Shown here one piece after another: positions 43,924 to 56,332 of a stretch of DNA of 59,077 nt. Within the stretch, counting starts at the first letter, position 1. Each line of letters begins with the position of its first letter. The notes under the pieces were generated by a model. The model saw only the letters and a list, made by a program, of their open reading frames with translations. It did no database searches and had not been told where the DNA came from. Origin of the DNA: Bryobacterales bacterium (GTDB taxonomy: Bacteria; Acidobacteriota; Terriglobia; Bryobacterales; UBA6623); assembly GCA_026713545.1 (NCBI GenBank), contig JAPOOG010000009.1, forward strand, positions 1-59,077, read 5' to 3'. A program made the position numbers and the translations under genes.

Positions 43924-45083
43924 TGCCCGTCAAACTTACACGTCGCGAACTCGGTCTCAGCGGCCTCGGTGTCGCCGCTCTGGCTTCTTCGGCCAGTGAC
44001 GCGGAGACCGAATCCGCCTACTCCGGAGCGCTCGACGGCTTTGAAGAGCAAGTCGATCTCGTTACATTCGATCCCGTGATCTGGTCTCGCCAGCGTCATG
44101 ACAAGGCCCCGCTTCAGATGACGTTCCGAGCCACATCCCTCCCGCAAGCCCGGACGTGGCAGAAGCGTCTCCGGAAGAAGCTGACCGAGCTCGTAGGGGG
44201 CTTCCCTCAGGAGCGAGGAGATCTCAAGACGCAAACTCTCGAGGTCAAGGAGTACCCCGAGTACCGCCGCGAGAAGTTCGTTTTCGAGTCACGGCCGGGA
44301 GTCTACGTTCTCGGCTATCTGTTGACCCCGAAGAACGCCTCGTCGCCGCACCGAACGGTAATCTGTCTGCCCGGCCACGGCCGTGGCGTGGACGACATTG
44401 TCGGCATCGACGACCAAGGACGCGACCGCACGGACAAGGACGGCTACCAGCACGACTTCGCCATCCAGTGCGCCGAGCAGGGTCTCGCCTCCGTCGCGAT
44501 CGAACAAATGGCCTTCGGCTGCCGCCGCGACCCGCGCGCCAAGAAACGAAGCCTCGGCACGGCCTCATGCCGCCCCGCCGCTGGGGCCGCCCTGCTGCTC
44601 GGCGAAACCATGGTCGGCTGGCGCGTGTGGGACGTGATGCGCACCATCGACTGGATTGAGACCCGTGATGAGCTCGACGCCAGCCGTGTCGGCTGCATGG
44701 GCATCTCCGGCGGCGGAACGATTACCACGTTCGGTGCGGCGCTCGAAACCCGCATCAAGGCGGCCTTCATCAGCGGCTACCTCAATACCTTCCGTGACAG
44801 CATCCTGAGCATTTCGCACTGCATCGACAACTACGTGCCGGGCATCTTGAACTGGTGCGAGATGTATGATGTCGCCGGACTGATCGCGCCGCGTGCGGTC
44901 TTCGTGGAGTCGGGGGACGAAGACCGCATTTTCCCCGTCGATGCCAGCCGCGAATGCTTCACACGCGTGAAGAAGATCTACGAGGTACTCGGTGTCGCCG
45001 AACGCGCCGGCCACGAAGTTTTCGCCGGCGAGCACAGCTTCTGGGGCAAGCAGGGCATCCCGTTTCTGGTCAAGCATTTGTAG
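43923..45083 (+). CDS. Tat-exported alpha/beta-hydrolase (acetyl-xylan-esterase-like)
   Basis: 386 residues from ATG at MPVKLTRRELGLSG; twin arginine in RREL. A GTG six bases upstream is an alternative. Hydrolase core: VICLPGHGRGVDD, MGISGGGTITTF (nucleophile serine), VESGDEDRIFP (acid) and GEHSFWG (His). The family includes large acetyl-xylan esterase and dienelactone-hydrolase-like proteins. Exported, acting on plant-type polymers is plausible, inferred. Confidence 0.85.
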   Translation: MPVKLTRRELGLSGLGVAALASSASDAETESAYSGALDGFEEQVDLVTFDPVIWSRQRHDKAPLQMTFRATSLPQARTWQKRLRKKLTELVGGFPQERGDLKTQTLEVKEYPEYRREKFVFESRPGVYVLGYLLTPKNASSPHRTVICLPGHGRGVDDIVGIDDQGRDRTDKDGYQHDFAIQCAEQGLASVAIEQMAFGCRRDPRAKKRSLGTASCRPAAGAALLLGETMVGWRVWDVMRTIDWIETRDELDASRVGCMGISGGGTITTFGAALETRIKAAFISGYLNTFRDSILSISHCIDNYVPGILNWCEMYDVAGLIAPRAVFVESGDEDRIFPVDASRECFTRVKKIYEVLGVAERAGHEVFAGEHSFWGKQGIPFLVKHL

Positions 45084-45268
45084 CCGCTGACACGACCGCG
45101 GCCGCCTGTTTCCGGAGCACCCCCCAAGAAGTTGACCAACGCAACGAGCCAGATGGGCCGTCGAACGGCGTCTCAGGGTGCGAACGGATCGTTTTCAGTA
45201 AGTGCCTCGGCGATTGATCCGATAGATCACTATCGCTGGTTTCAGCAACGATTCGTCAGAGGAGTGCA

Positions 45269-47224
<1,956 letters not shown>

Positions 47225-47231
47225 GAAGATT

Positions 47232-48551
47232 TCACCCCTCGATCCATGCGCAGATTTTATCGGCGGCTTCCAGGATGCCGCCGCAGTGGGTCTCGACGAA
47301 CGAATCGCCCAGCGGTTCTTCGAGTGGCATCGATTGCGAGGCGGCGAGCGCCTCGGCGCCATCGAAATCCACGTAGGCCAAGCGCGCCGTCAATTCTTCG
47401 CGAGGACGGCCGAAATGGCTGCCGGGCAAGATAGCTACCCCCGTATCTTCCAGCAGGCGTTCGCAAAGACTGACGCTGTCCGCCAGGCCTCTCGCCGCGA
47501 GAGACTCCCGGTGAGGATGGAAGCTCGGGAAAAGGTAGAAGCCTCCCTGGGGCGGTGCGACCTCGATTCCTGCCGCGCGCAACCGCCCGGCGAGCTTCTT
47601 GCCCAGAGAGTGCAGAATCCGGCGGGAGTGCTTCAGGTAGCTCTCGATCTCCGTGCCGCCTTGGAAGGCGCGTACCGCTGCGTACTGGATGGGTGCGCAG
47701 GTCGATGTGTAGGTCTCGCTCGCGACGATCGACATGGCGTCGAGAAGCCAGCGCAGCCCGCGTGGAAAGATGAACGTCCCGAGACGCCAGCCGCCAGCTC
47801 CGCACCATTTGCTCAAGCCGCTGCTTGTGATCGTTCCCTCGGGATAGAACCGGGCGATCGAGATATGGCGGCCCTCGTGGTGCAGCTCGCCATAGATTTC
47901 GTCGGAGAGCAGGACGCAATGGTGACGCCTCGCCACAGCCGCTAGATCCTCGAGCTCTCGGCGATGATAGGTGCCTCCGGTCGGATTCGATGGGTAATTG
48001 AGAATCACGATGCGCGGCCGCCCGGGGTCCTCCGAGCAAAGGCGGTCCATCGCATCGGCGGTAAGCCGCCAGCCGTCGGACTCTTTCGTGTCGAGCCAGC
48101 GAACATGCCTGCCGATGATATGTGCCTGCGGGGCGTACGATACCCAAGTCGGCGTCGGTATCACCAGATCGCCGTAGTAGACCAGTTGCAGCAGGAACAT
48201 CAGCTCTTTCGAGCCGGGTCCGATCAGAACATCGTCGCCGCTGCAATCGGTCCCATGCCGGAGCCGGCGGTAAGTGGCAACGGCGTCGCGCAACTCGCGG
48301 AGGCCCCGGACGGCCAGATAGTCTTTCCGAAAGGCGTTGTCGCGAAGCGCGTCGACCAACGGAGTCGGCACCGGGAACGGCGACTGGCCGAGGCCCAGCT
48401 TGTGAATCGTGCGGCCTTCCCGGCGCAGCCGGTTTGACCGCTCGTTGATCGCCAGTGTCGCGGAGGGTTCGAGTCCACGGACGTTGAGATTCAGATGAAC
48501 CGGAAGAGAATGCTTGCCAGTAATCGGCGCCATGGAGCTCTTGGGATTCAT
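47232..48551 (-). CDS. Class I/II PLP aminotransferase
   Basis: 439 residues. PLP lysine in SSGLSKWCGAGGWRLG, substrate arginine near LAYVDFDG, NYPSNPTGG and SDEIYGELH are all present. Related to aspartate-family aminotransferases. Located just upstream of the acetoacetate-CoA ligase and probably co-transcribed; the link between them is not clear. Confidence 0.85.
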   Translation of the reverse strand: MNPKSSMAPITGKHSLPVHLNLNVRGLEPSATLAINERSNRLRREGRTIHKLGLGQSPFPVPTPLVDALRDNAFRKDYLAVRGLRELRDAVATYRRLRHGTDCSGDDVLIGPGSKELMFLLQLVYYGDLVIPTPTWVSYAPQAHIIGRHVRWLDTKESDGWRLTADAMDRLCSEDPGRPRIVILNYPSNPTGGTYHRRELEDLAAVARRHHCVLLSDEIYGELHHEGRHISIARFYPEGTITSSGLSKWCGAGGWRLGTFIFPRGLRWLLDAMSIVASETYTSTCAPIQYAAVRAFQGGTEIESYLKHSRRILHSLGKKLAGRLRAAGIEVAPPQGGFYLFPSFHPHRESLAARGLADSVSLCERLLEDTGVAILPGSHFGRPREELTARLAYVDFDGAEALAASQSMPLEEPLGDSFVETHCGGILEAADKICAWIEG

Positions 48552-48812
48552 GCGCAACGCGCTTCGTCACCTTGCCGAAGGCCGTTCCTGCTTGGTTGGA
48601 AGTTTTAGTGTACGCGTGAACCGGATGAGACGCAGGCTCGCTATGGTCTGAGTGATCTGTCCGAATCGACACCCGGCGGTGAGGACCCACCGGCTGCATG
48701 TGCGCCCCTGACGCCGGAACGCACCACAGCGCCGTCCGGACGGCCGACGGCTGGCCCCCCAAACGAACGTTGTTATTCTGAGGGAGGCGTACTTCGGCGC
48801 GGCCGTCCGCCT

Positions 48813-49688
48813 ATGCCAGCACGCGAAAGCGAATCCCTGATTCTGAGAACGTACCCCTACCGTGAGGCTGATCTTGTGGTCAGCTTTGTCAGCCGCGAGC
48901 AGGGCAAGCTGCGCGGCATTGCCCGCGCGGCCCGGCGTCCCAAGAGCCGCTGGGGATCGGGCCTCGAGAGTCTCGCGCACGTTCGGCTGTTTTACTTTCT
49001 GCGGGAAAACCAGGAACTCGCGCGGCTCGATCGCTGCGAGTTGCAAAGCCCTCCCTTGTTTCTGAAAGCGGACTATTCCGTGAGCGTGGCGCAAGCTTTC
49101 GTTGCGGAGGTCAGCGAGAAACTTCTGCCGGAACACGAGCCGAACGACGCCTACTTCCGCCTGTTGCTGCTGGTGCTCGATGAGATGAAAGAGGGGGTAA
49201 ACGGCAAGCTGACGACGGTGGGCACGACCTCGCCTGGTAACGCCGAAGGACCTGTGGTTGCAAGCAACGGACCGGCGGACGCAACCTCGAAACCGCGTGC
49301 AGCCGCGCCGCCTTCATCGGATGTGCCCGTCTGGCTCTGGCGGACACTGGTCTACTTCGCGCTTTGGTCGCTTCGGCTGGGCGGCTGGTTGGCTCCTCTG
49401 AACGTGTGCGTTCAAAGCGGCGTGGAGTTGGGTCCCGAGGAGACGGCCTATTTCGACCGCGGGCAGGATGGCCTCTACTCGGCCGATTTCCGGAACGCGG
49501 ATTCGTGGCCTCTCAGCGCCTTGTCGCGTCAACTTTCCAACAGGATGCTGCGCCATTCGCTTCCGGAACTTCGCGAGAGTCTCAGCCCGAACAGTAATCA
49601 AGCCGACTTGTTCCGGTTCTTGACGCAGCGGCTGGAATTCCATTTCGAGCAGCGGCTCAAATCCGCCGCGTTGCTCAGTCAGCTTTAA
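48813..49688 (+). CDS. recO: DNA repair protein RecO
   Basis: 291 residues. OB-fold N-terminus (SLILRTYPYREADLVVSFVSREQGKLRGIARAARRPKSR) and a helical C-terminus. A 50-residue S/T/P/A-rich insert (about 130-170) lengthens it. The usual four-cysteine zinc site is reduced to one Cys (LNVCVQSG), so it probably does not bind zinc. The last 45 residues recur downstream in 50277-50423. Confidence 0.88.
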   Translation: MPARESESLILRTYPYREADLVVSFVSREQGKLRGIARAARRPKSRWGSGLESLAHVRLFYFLRENQELARLDRCELQSPPLFLKADYSVSVAQAFVAEVSEKLLPEHEPNDAYFRLLLLVLDEMKEGVNGKLTTVGTTSPGNAEGPVVASNGPADATSKPRAAAPPSSDVPVWLWRTLVYFALWSLRLGGWLAPLNVCVQSGVELGPEETAYFDRGQDGLYSADFRNADSWPLSALSRQLSNRMLRHSLPELRESLSPNSNQADLFRFLTQRLEFHFEQRLKSAALLSQL

Positions 49689-49719
49689 TACAAAGAATAG
49701 TCAGAGGTATCGTTCTTCA

Positions 49720-50280
49720 ATGGAATTGATCAGCACGGAGGCACCGGACCTCCGTTACCCCATTGAGCAGTTCTCACCTCCGGACACAACAGTCACGCGG
49801 GACCAGCTCGATCGTTGGATTGACGACATCGCGGCGTTGCCCTCCGATCTCCGGGGCACCGTTTCTACTTTGACCGACGAGCAACTCGATACCCCGTATC
49901 GTCCGGACGGCTGGACTGTCCGGCAAGTCGTCCATCACCTGCCCGACAGCCACATGAACAGTCTCATCCGCTTCAAGTGGGCGCTGACCGAAGACCGGCC
50001 GCTGATCAAGGCCTACGATGAAAAGGGCTGGGCCGTGCTTCCCGACTGCTGCAAGCCGATCGGGCATTCGCTGGACCTCCTCGATGCCCTGCACCGCCGC
50101 TGGGCGGACTTGCTGCGCGGCTTGAGCTGGCCGCAACTGCAGCGCGAGTTCGTGCACCCCGAGTCCGGCCCGGTGGAACTGGCCGTCACGGTCGGCGCCT
50201 ACGCCTGGCACGGGCGGCATCATCTGGCTCACATCGAGCGGCTGATCGAACGCGAGGGATGGAACGAACGAGCCCGCTGA
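49720..50280 (+). CDS. YfiT/DinB-type putative bacillithiol S-transferase
   Basis: 186 residues. LRYPIEQFSPPDTTVTRDQLDRWIDDIAALP, VRQVVHHLPDSHMNSLIRFKWALTEDRPLIKAYDE and a C-terminal HGRHHLAHI. The histidines form a metal site. This is the YfiT/BstA signature, in which thiol transfer uses bacillithiol. It stands between recO and a recO remnant. The link to bshC is metabolic. Confidence 0.85.
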   Translation: MELISTEAPDLRYPIEQFSPPDTTVTRDQLDRWIDDIAALPSDLRGTVSTLTDEQLDTPYRPDGWTVRQVVHHLPDSHMNSLIRFKWALTEDRPLIKAYDEKGWAVLPDCCKPIGHSLDLLDALHRRWADLLRGLSWPQLQREFVHPESGPVELAVTVGAYAWHGRHHLAHIERLIEREGWNERAR

Positions 50281-50423
50281 GCAGGTTGTTTTCGCTTCCG
50301 GATCTTCGCGGCCGCCATGACCCGAGCAGCCATCGCGACGACTTGTTCCGGTTCCTGACTCGGCGGCTGCAATTCCACTTCGAGCATCTGCTCAAAAACG
50401 CCGCGCGGCTCGGTCAGCTATAA
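50277..50423 (+). pseudogene. Remnant of a second recO 3' end
   Basis: Frame opening near CTGAGCAGGTTG reads SRLFSLPDLRGRHDPSSHRD, DLFRFLTRRLQFHFEHLLKN, AARLGQL and TAA (50421-50423). It aligns with the RecO C-terminus DLFRFLTQRLEFHFEQRLKS and AALLSQL. After the stop, both copies continue with A-rich sequence (TAATACAAAGAATAG, TAAAGAAAGATACG), so the duplicated stretch reaches past the coding end. Confidence 0.75.
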
Positions 50424-50492
50424 AGAAAGATACGTCCTCACGGCGCCGGGACCCCGGCCGCTGTTTCTTGTAGTAGCTGTCCCCGCTCACAC

Positions 50493-51383
50493 ATGCAGAC
50501 GTATCAGGACATCATCCTCAAGCTGAAGTCTTTCTGGGCGGCGCAAGACGCGGTCATCCAGGAGCCTTTCGACATGGAAGTCGGGGCCGGCACGATGTGT
50601 CCGGAGACCTTTCTGCGAGTGCTCGGTCCGAAACCCTACCGAACGGTCTACGTGCAGCCGAGCCGGCGCCCGGCGGACGGCCGCTACGGCGAGAACCCCA
50701 ACCGGCTCTACAAGCACATGCAGCTTCAGGTGATTCTCAAGCCGTCCCCGGACGACATCGTCGAGCTGTACATGCGCAGTCTGGAGGCCATCGGCATCGA
50801 TCTGCGGCGGCATGACTTCAAGCTCGAAGAGGACAACTGGGAAGCGCCTACGCTGGGCGCCTGGGGCATCGGCTGGCAAGTGATGCTCGATGGCCTGGAA
50901 ATCACCCAGTTCACCTACTTCCAGCAATGCGGCGGTATCGACCTCGACCTGGTGCCCGTGGAGTTGACCTATGGGCTCGAACGCCTCACGGCTTTTCTGC
51001 AGAACGTCGACAGCATGTACGACATCCAGTGGAACGATACCTGGACGTACCGCGACGTGCGCTTGCTCGACGAGCAGCAGTACTCGGTCTACAACTTCGA
51101 GAAGGCCGACGTCTCGGCCATACGTAAGGCCTTCGAGATCCACGAAGCGGAGAGCCGGCGCTTGGTCGGCGAGTACCAGACCGTCGAGGATACAGCCGAG
51201 AGCGCGCGCTTCCCCCTGCTTCCTGCTTACGATCAGGTGCTCAAGTGCTCCCACCTGTTCAACACGCTCGATGCGCGAGGGGCGATCAGCGTGGCCGAGC
51301 GGGCTGCGATGATCCAACGGGTTCGCAAGCTCGCTGTTAGTTTGGCGGCGGCCTGGATGGACCAGCAGGAGGCGATCGGCTGA
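50493..51383 (+). CDS. glyQ: Glycyl-tRNA synthetase alpha subunit
   Basis: 296 residues, usual for the alpha chain. [66 protein letters not shown] covers class II motifs 1-2 regions; its stop overlaps the glyS start (TGATG). With the beta subunit it charges tRNA-Gly. Confidence 0.97.
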   Translation: MQTYQDIILKLKSFWAAQDAVIQEPFDMEVGAGTMCPETFLRVLGPKPYRTVYVQPSRRPADGRYGENPNRLYKHMQLQVILKPSPDDIVELYMRSLEAIGIDLRRHDFKLEEDNWEAPTLGAWGIGWQVMLDGLEITQFTYFQQCGGIDLDLVPVELTYGLERLTAFLQNVDSMYDIQWNDTWTYRDVRLLDEQQYSVYNFEKADVSAIRKAFEIHEAESRRLVGEYQTVEDTAESARFPLLPAYDQVLKCSHLFNTLDARGAISVAERAAMIQRVRKLAVSLAAAWMDQQEAIG

Positions 51384-53440
51384 TGGCTGAATTCCTGCTG
51401 GAGATCGGCGTCGAGGAGATTCCGGATTGGATGATCGAGCCCGCCTGCGAGCATCTGAAGCGCAATTTCCTGGGCGTGCTGACGGAGACAGGCTTGGCGG
51501 AAGGAGTGGCCTGCGTCACACACGCGACACCTCGCCGTCTGGTGCTGGCTGCTCAGCAAGTCCCCGAGCGGCAAGCCGACAAGGAAGAGGTGCTGAAGGG
51601 TCCGCCCAGAAAGATCGCTTTTGACGCGGGCGGCAAGCCCACGAAAGCCGGTGAGGGCTTCGCCAGGCGGGCGGGCGTTGCGATGACCGACATTCAGGTC
51701 GGTATCGACGACCGGCTTTTTGTGAAGCGAATCATGAAAGGCCGGGGGACGCTCGAGATTCTGGGCGAAGCGCTCCCGGCCGTCATCCTCAAGATTCACT
51801 TTCCGAAGACGATGTATTGGACCGGGAAGTCCGGGCCGCGTTTTATCCGCCCGATTCGTTGGCTTGTGGCGCTGCTCGACGGGCGGGTCGTGCCGTTCGA
51901 GATCGCCGGCGTCGCATCCGGTGGAAGCACGCAAGGTCATCGGCGTCTGGGCTCCGTCGGCATCGACGTCACAAGCTTCGCTGATTACCAGGATCAACTC
52001 TACGAAAACTACGTGCTGCTTTCGGCGCCAACGCGGCGGGAGCGAATCGAAAAGCTCGCGGAAGAACTTGTGCACGACGGCCTGCGGGTCCGTAAGAACG
52101 ACAAACTACTCAAGACGCTGTGCTACTTGACGGAATACCCGACGCCGATTCTCGGCAAGTTCGAAGAGGAATTCCTCGACCTGCCGGAAGAGGTGCTCGA
52201 GACCGTGATGCAGCACCACCAGCGGTACTTTGCCGTCGAGAACGCCAACGGCAAGCTGCAGCCGCACTTCATTGCTGTGGCCAACCTGGACGGCGACCCG
52301 GCTGGGGAGATTCAGCGCGGCCACGAGCGGGTCCTTCGGGCGCGGTTCAACGACGGACGTTTCTTCTGGGAAGTCGATCAGAAACAGAAGCTCTCCGAAC
52401 GTGTGGAGGATCTGGAAGGTGTCGTCTTTCACGCCAAGCTGGGCACGTACCTGGCCAAGAGCAGGAGGATGATAAGAATCGTCGGCGAAATTGCCTCGGA
52501 ACTCGGCGTCAACGATGAGACATCGCGGCATGCGCGCCGTGCAGCCGAGCTGGCGAAGTGCGATCTGACGACCGCGATGGTCGGCGAGTTCCCGGAGTTG
52601 CAAGGGGTGATCGGGGGCTTGTACGCGACCCACCAGGGAGAGCCGCGAGAAGTGGCCGATGCGATCTACGATCACTATCTGCCGGCCGGAGCGGAAGAAG
52701 AGATCCCGAGGGGCCTCGCTGGCAGGATGGTGGCGATTACCGACAAGCTCGATACGCTGGGAGGCTTCTTTGCGGCCGGCATGATGCCGAGCGGTTCGCG
52801 GGACCCCTTCGCGCTGCGTCGCGCGGCCTACGGCATCATCCGCATCCTGATTGAGGGCGAACTGCCGCTGTCGGTCGACCGGCTTTGCGAGCTGGCCGGC
52901 GCGGGCGGTCACGCCGGCGATTTGCGCACATTCTTCGTCGACCGCCTGCGCTATTACCTTCGCGAAGTACGGGGCTACCGCTACGACGAGGTGAACGCCG
53001 TGATCGGTGCCTCTTCGGAGGTTCCGCTGGACGTGAGGCTTCGTACGGAAGCCATTTCACGAGTGCGTCCGACCCCCGATTTCGAACCTCTGGCGGTCAG
53101 CTTCAAACGCATCGAAAACATCCTGAGGAAGGCTGGCGGTGTCGAGAAGTACGCTGTGCAGACGGTCGCCATGGACCTGCTCGAAGAGGGCTCGGAGGCC
53201 GACTTGTACCGCGCCGTGACTGCTCTCAGCGCCCAGGTCAGCCGCAGGAAGAGAATGGGTGAGTACGCCGCGGCGTTGATCGCCATCGCCTCGTTGCGGC
53301 CCGCCGTCGATCGATTCTTTGACGACGTGCTCGTTATGGCCGAAGACGAAGCCGTGCGCAATAACCGCCTCGTCTTCCTGGCTCACGTGCTGACCGAGTT
53401 CTCTACCATCGCAGACTTCGGGGAGATCGTTTCCGGCTGA
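51383..53440 (+). CDS. glyS: Glycyl-tRNA synthetase beta subunit
   Basis: 685 residues; ATG overlaps the glyQ stop (TGATG). [22 protein letters not shown] at the start, [31 protein letters not shown] HD-like region in the middle, and the anticodon-binding C-terminal domain. Complete. Confidence 0.97.
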   Translation: [685 protein letters not shown]

Positions 53441-53506
53441 ATTCGGAAGCGTCGTATGGCAGAACCAGAACAACGAGCACAAATAAAAAACGGAGCAAAA
53501 AAGAAG

Positions 53507-56182
53507 ATGGACAAGTACATCTATGCATTCGGATCAGGGACGGCCGAAGGCGACGGGACGATGAAAGACACTCTCGGGGGCAAGGGCGCGGGCTTGGCAG
53601 AAATGAGCCGGGCCGGAGTGCCGGTTCCCCCAGGCTTCACCATCGCAACCCAGGTCTGCAACCTGTACTTCGAGAACGGCAATACGACCCCGCCCGCGAT
53701 CCAGGAAGAGATGGAGCGGCAGCTCACGAAGCTCGAAGAAACGATGGGCCAGAAGCTGGGTGATACGGACAACCCGCTTCTGGTGAGCGTCCGCTCGGGC
53801 GCCAAGTTCTCGATGCCGGGCATGATGGACACCATCCTCAACCTCGGGCTCAATGACGAGACCACGAAGGTGCTCGCAAACAAATCGGGCAATCCCCGCT
53901 TCGCCTACGATTGCTATCGGCGCTTCATTCAGATGTTCGGCAATGTCGTGTTGGCTATCGACAAGGATGATTTCGAGCATCTGCTCGAAGACCTCAAGAA
54001 GCAGCGGAAAGCCAAGCTCGACACCGACCTCACGGTGGAAGACCTCAAGCTCTTGACGCAGCAGTTCAAAGGGGTTGTCCAGCAGAAAACCGGGAAGGAT
54101 TTCCCCCAGAACGCTCGGCAGCAGCTCGACATGGCGCGGGACGCCGTCTTCCGGTCGTGGCACAACCCGCGAGCCAGGCATTACCGCCGTATGAACGAGA
54201 TCGCCGATGACCTCGGTACGGGCGTGAATGTGCAAACGATGGTGTTTGGCAACCTCGGCGATACGTCGGCGACCGGTGTGGGTTTCACGCGCAATCCCGC
54301 GACGGGAGAGAAGGTGTTCTACGGTGAATTCCTGATCAACGCGCAAGGGGAAGACGTCGTCGCCGGCATTCGCACGCCGCGGCCGATTTCAGAGCTCCAG
54401 GAGTTGATGCCCGAGGCTTTTGATGAGTTGCGGAAGATCACGACCAATCTGGAAAACCACTACCGCGATGTGCAGGATTTCGAGTTCACGATCCAGGACC
54501 GCAAGCTCTACATGCTGCAGACGCGCAACGGCAAGCGCACCGGCCCGGCCGCCGTTCGCATCGCGGTCGAGATGGTCGAAGAGGGCCTGATCTCTAAGCA
54601 GGAAGCCGTGCTGCGAGTCGACCCCGCGCAGCTCGACCAATTGCTTCACCCCGTTCTTGAAGCGAAATCGAAAGCCTCTCTCAACCGTTTGACAGTTGGC
54701 TTGCCGGCTTCGCCCGGGGCGTCGGTGGGGCGGATTGTCTTCACTGCCGACGAGGCTGTCAAACAGGCGGCTAGGGCCCCGGTCGTACTGGTTCGCGCCG
54801 AGACGACACCGGACGACATCCACGGCATGGAGGTCGCGAGGGGCATCCTTACCTCGCGCGGCGGAATGACGAGCCACGCGGCGGTTGTCGCGCGCGGTAT
54901 GGGAACGCCTTGCGTGGCCGGCGCGGGCGAGATCAACGTCGATACCAGAGCCAAGCGCTTGCAGTGCCGCACGACGACGTTGAAAGACGGTGACTGGATA
55001 TCGCTCGACGGCTCGACCGGTGACGTTTTTGAGGGTCAGGCGGCCACGATTGATCCCGACCCATCGGGCAGCCACCTCGCAAGCTTCATGTCGTGGGTGG
55101 ACGAGTTTCGGACGGTCGGCGTCCGCACCAACGCCGAGGTGCCGCGCGACGCGAAGACCGCTCGCAAGTTCGGCGCGGAGGGCATCGGCCTTTGCCGCAC
55201 CGAGCATATGTTCTTCGCGGGTGAGCGCATCGAACACATGCGTGCGATGATCCTTGCGGATAACGAGACGGATCGGCGCAAAGCCCTCGAGAAGCTTCTG
55301 CCGATGCAACGCAAGGATTTTCGCGACCTGTTCGAGGTCATGGACGGCTATCCGGTCATTATCCGTACGCTGGACCCGCCGCTGCATGAGTTCTTGCCGA
55401 AGCGTGAAGACTTGATGGTCGAGATCGCCGCCATGAAGGCCTCCAACGAGAGCCGCGGCATCAAGGCCAGGGAAGAGTTGCTCGTCCGCGTCGAAGAACT
55501 CCACGAGTTCAACCCCATGCTGGGCCACCGCGGCTGCCGCCTGGGCATTACTTTCCCGGAAATCACCGAGATGCAGGCGCAGGCCATTTTCGAAGCTGCG
55601 GTCCAGTGCGCCAGAGAAGGCATCAGGGTCATTCCGGAAATCATGATTCCGCTGGTGGGAAATGTCCGGGAATTGGAAAACCAGAAACGCATCGTTGTGG
55701 AAACGGCCGACAAGGTGTTCACTCAAGCAGGAATGAAGGTGGATTACATGGTCGGCACGATGATCGAAGTGCCCCGCAGCGCGCTGACGGCCGATCAGAT
55801 CGCTCGGGAAGCCGAGTTCTTCAGCATCGGCACGAACGACCTCACGCAAACGACCTTCGGTTTTTCACGGGATGACTCGGGCGGATTCATCCAGGAGTAT
55901 CAGAAGCGGAACATCATCGATCAGGATCCGTTCGCTGTCATCGATCGCGATGGCGTTGGCTCGCTGATCAAGACCGCTCTCCGGAAGGGCCGCGAGACCC
56001 GCCCGGATCTCGAAATCGGCATCTGTGGCGAGCACGGCGGCGACCCGAAATCCGTCGAGTTCTGCGTCCATGCCGGACTGGACTATGTGAGCGCTTCCCC
56101 GTATCGCGTGCCGATCGCTAAACTGGCGGCGGCGCAGGCAGCGATCTCCAGAGGCAAGGAAGAGTTGATGCGGACGGCTTGA
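53507..56182 (+). CDS. ppdK: Pyruvate, phosphate dikinase
   Basis: 891 residues from MDKYIYAFGSGTAEG; an ATG at 53456 would add 17. Interconverts pyruvate and PEP. N-terminal ATP-grasp domain, phosphohistidine in GGMTSHAAVVARG (H457), and the C-terminal PEP-binding barrel with GICGEHGGDP (C840 general acid). Follows glyS by 66 nt; T-rich tract GACTTTTTCG after the stop. Confidence 0.96.
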   Translation: MDKYIYAFGSGTAEGDGTMKDTLGGKGAGLAEMSRAGVPVPPGFTIATQVCNLYFENGNTTPPAIQEEMERQLTKLEETMGQKLGDTDNPLLVSVRSGAKFSMPGMMDTILNLGLNDETTKVLANKSGNPRFAYDCYRRFIQMFGNVVLAIDKDDFEHLLEDLKKQRKAKLDTDLTVEDLKLLTQQFKGVVQQKTGKDFPQNARQQLDMARDAVFRSWHNPRARHYRRMNEIADDLGTGVNVQTMVFGNLGDTSATGVGFTRNPATGEKVFYGEFLINAQGEDVVAGIRTPRPISELQELMPEAFDELRKITTNLENHYRDVQDFEFTIQDRKLYMLQTRNGKRTGPAAVRIAVEMVEEGLISKQEAVLRVDPAQLDQLLHPVLEAKSKASLNRLTVGLPASPGASVGRIVFTADEAVKQAARAPVVLVRAETTPDDIHGMEVARGILTSRGGMTSHAAVVARGMGTPCVAGAGEINVDTRAKRLQCRTTTLKDGDWISLDGSTGDVFEGQAATIDPDPSGSHLASFMSWVDEFRTVGVRTNAEVPRDAKTARKFGAEGIGLCRTEHMFFAGERIEHMRAMILADNETDRRKALEKLLPMQRKDFRDLFEVMDGYPVIIRTLDPPLHEFLPKREDLMVEIAAMKASNESRGIKAREELLVRVEELHEFNPMLGHRGCRLGITFPEITEMQAQAIFEAAVQCAREGIRVIPEIMIPLVGNVRELENQKRIVVETADKVFTQAGMKVDYMVGTMIEVPRSALTADQIAREAEFFSIGTNDLTQTTFGFSRDDSGGFIQEYQKRNIIDQDPFAVIDRDGVGSLIKTALRKGRETRPDLEIGICGEHGGDPKSVEFCVHAGLDYVSASPYRVPIAKLAAAQAAISRGKEELMRTA

Positions 56183-56289
56183 CTTTTTCGCTCAACAGCA
56201 TCCGGGGATCGCGAAAGAAGGAAAAATCCTGTCCGCATCACTGCGTCACTGCGTTCCTCGATCGTCCACGAGTTGCTCCATCGTCCCCG

Positions 56290-56332
56290 GTGGGCGTAAT
56301 GCCGCCCGCGTGACTGTTGCTACGGGCAGCTA
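56290..56332. mobile_element. Right-end fragment of element family 2
   Basis: GGGCGTAATGCCGCCCGCGTGACTGTTGCTACGGGCAGC aligns with the right ends of the elements at 27790 and 43601. It is followed by TA and then directly by the left end of the family-1 element at 56333. Confidence 0.55.

Noticed and set aside
45084-45268. Feature in the 185-base gap before the acetoacetate-CoA ligase gene end
   Set aside because: No repeat, hairpin with T tract or ORF with RBS could be supported.
47257-48762. Long open frame (501 codons) over the aminotransferase
   Set aside because: It is an out-of-frame shadow of a well-supported class I/II aminotransferase in GC-rich DNA, with no family pattern.
50424-50492. 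T-box or glycine riboswitch before glyQ
   Set aside because: The gap is only 70 bases and shows no T-box sequence or tandem glycine-aptamer layout.
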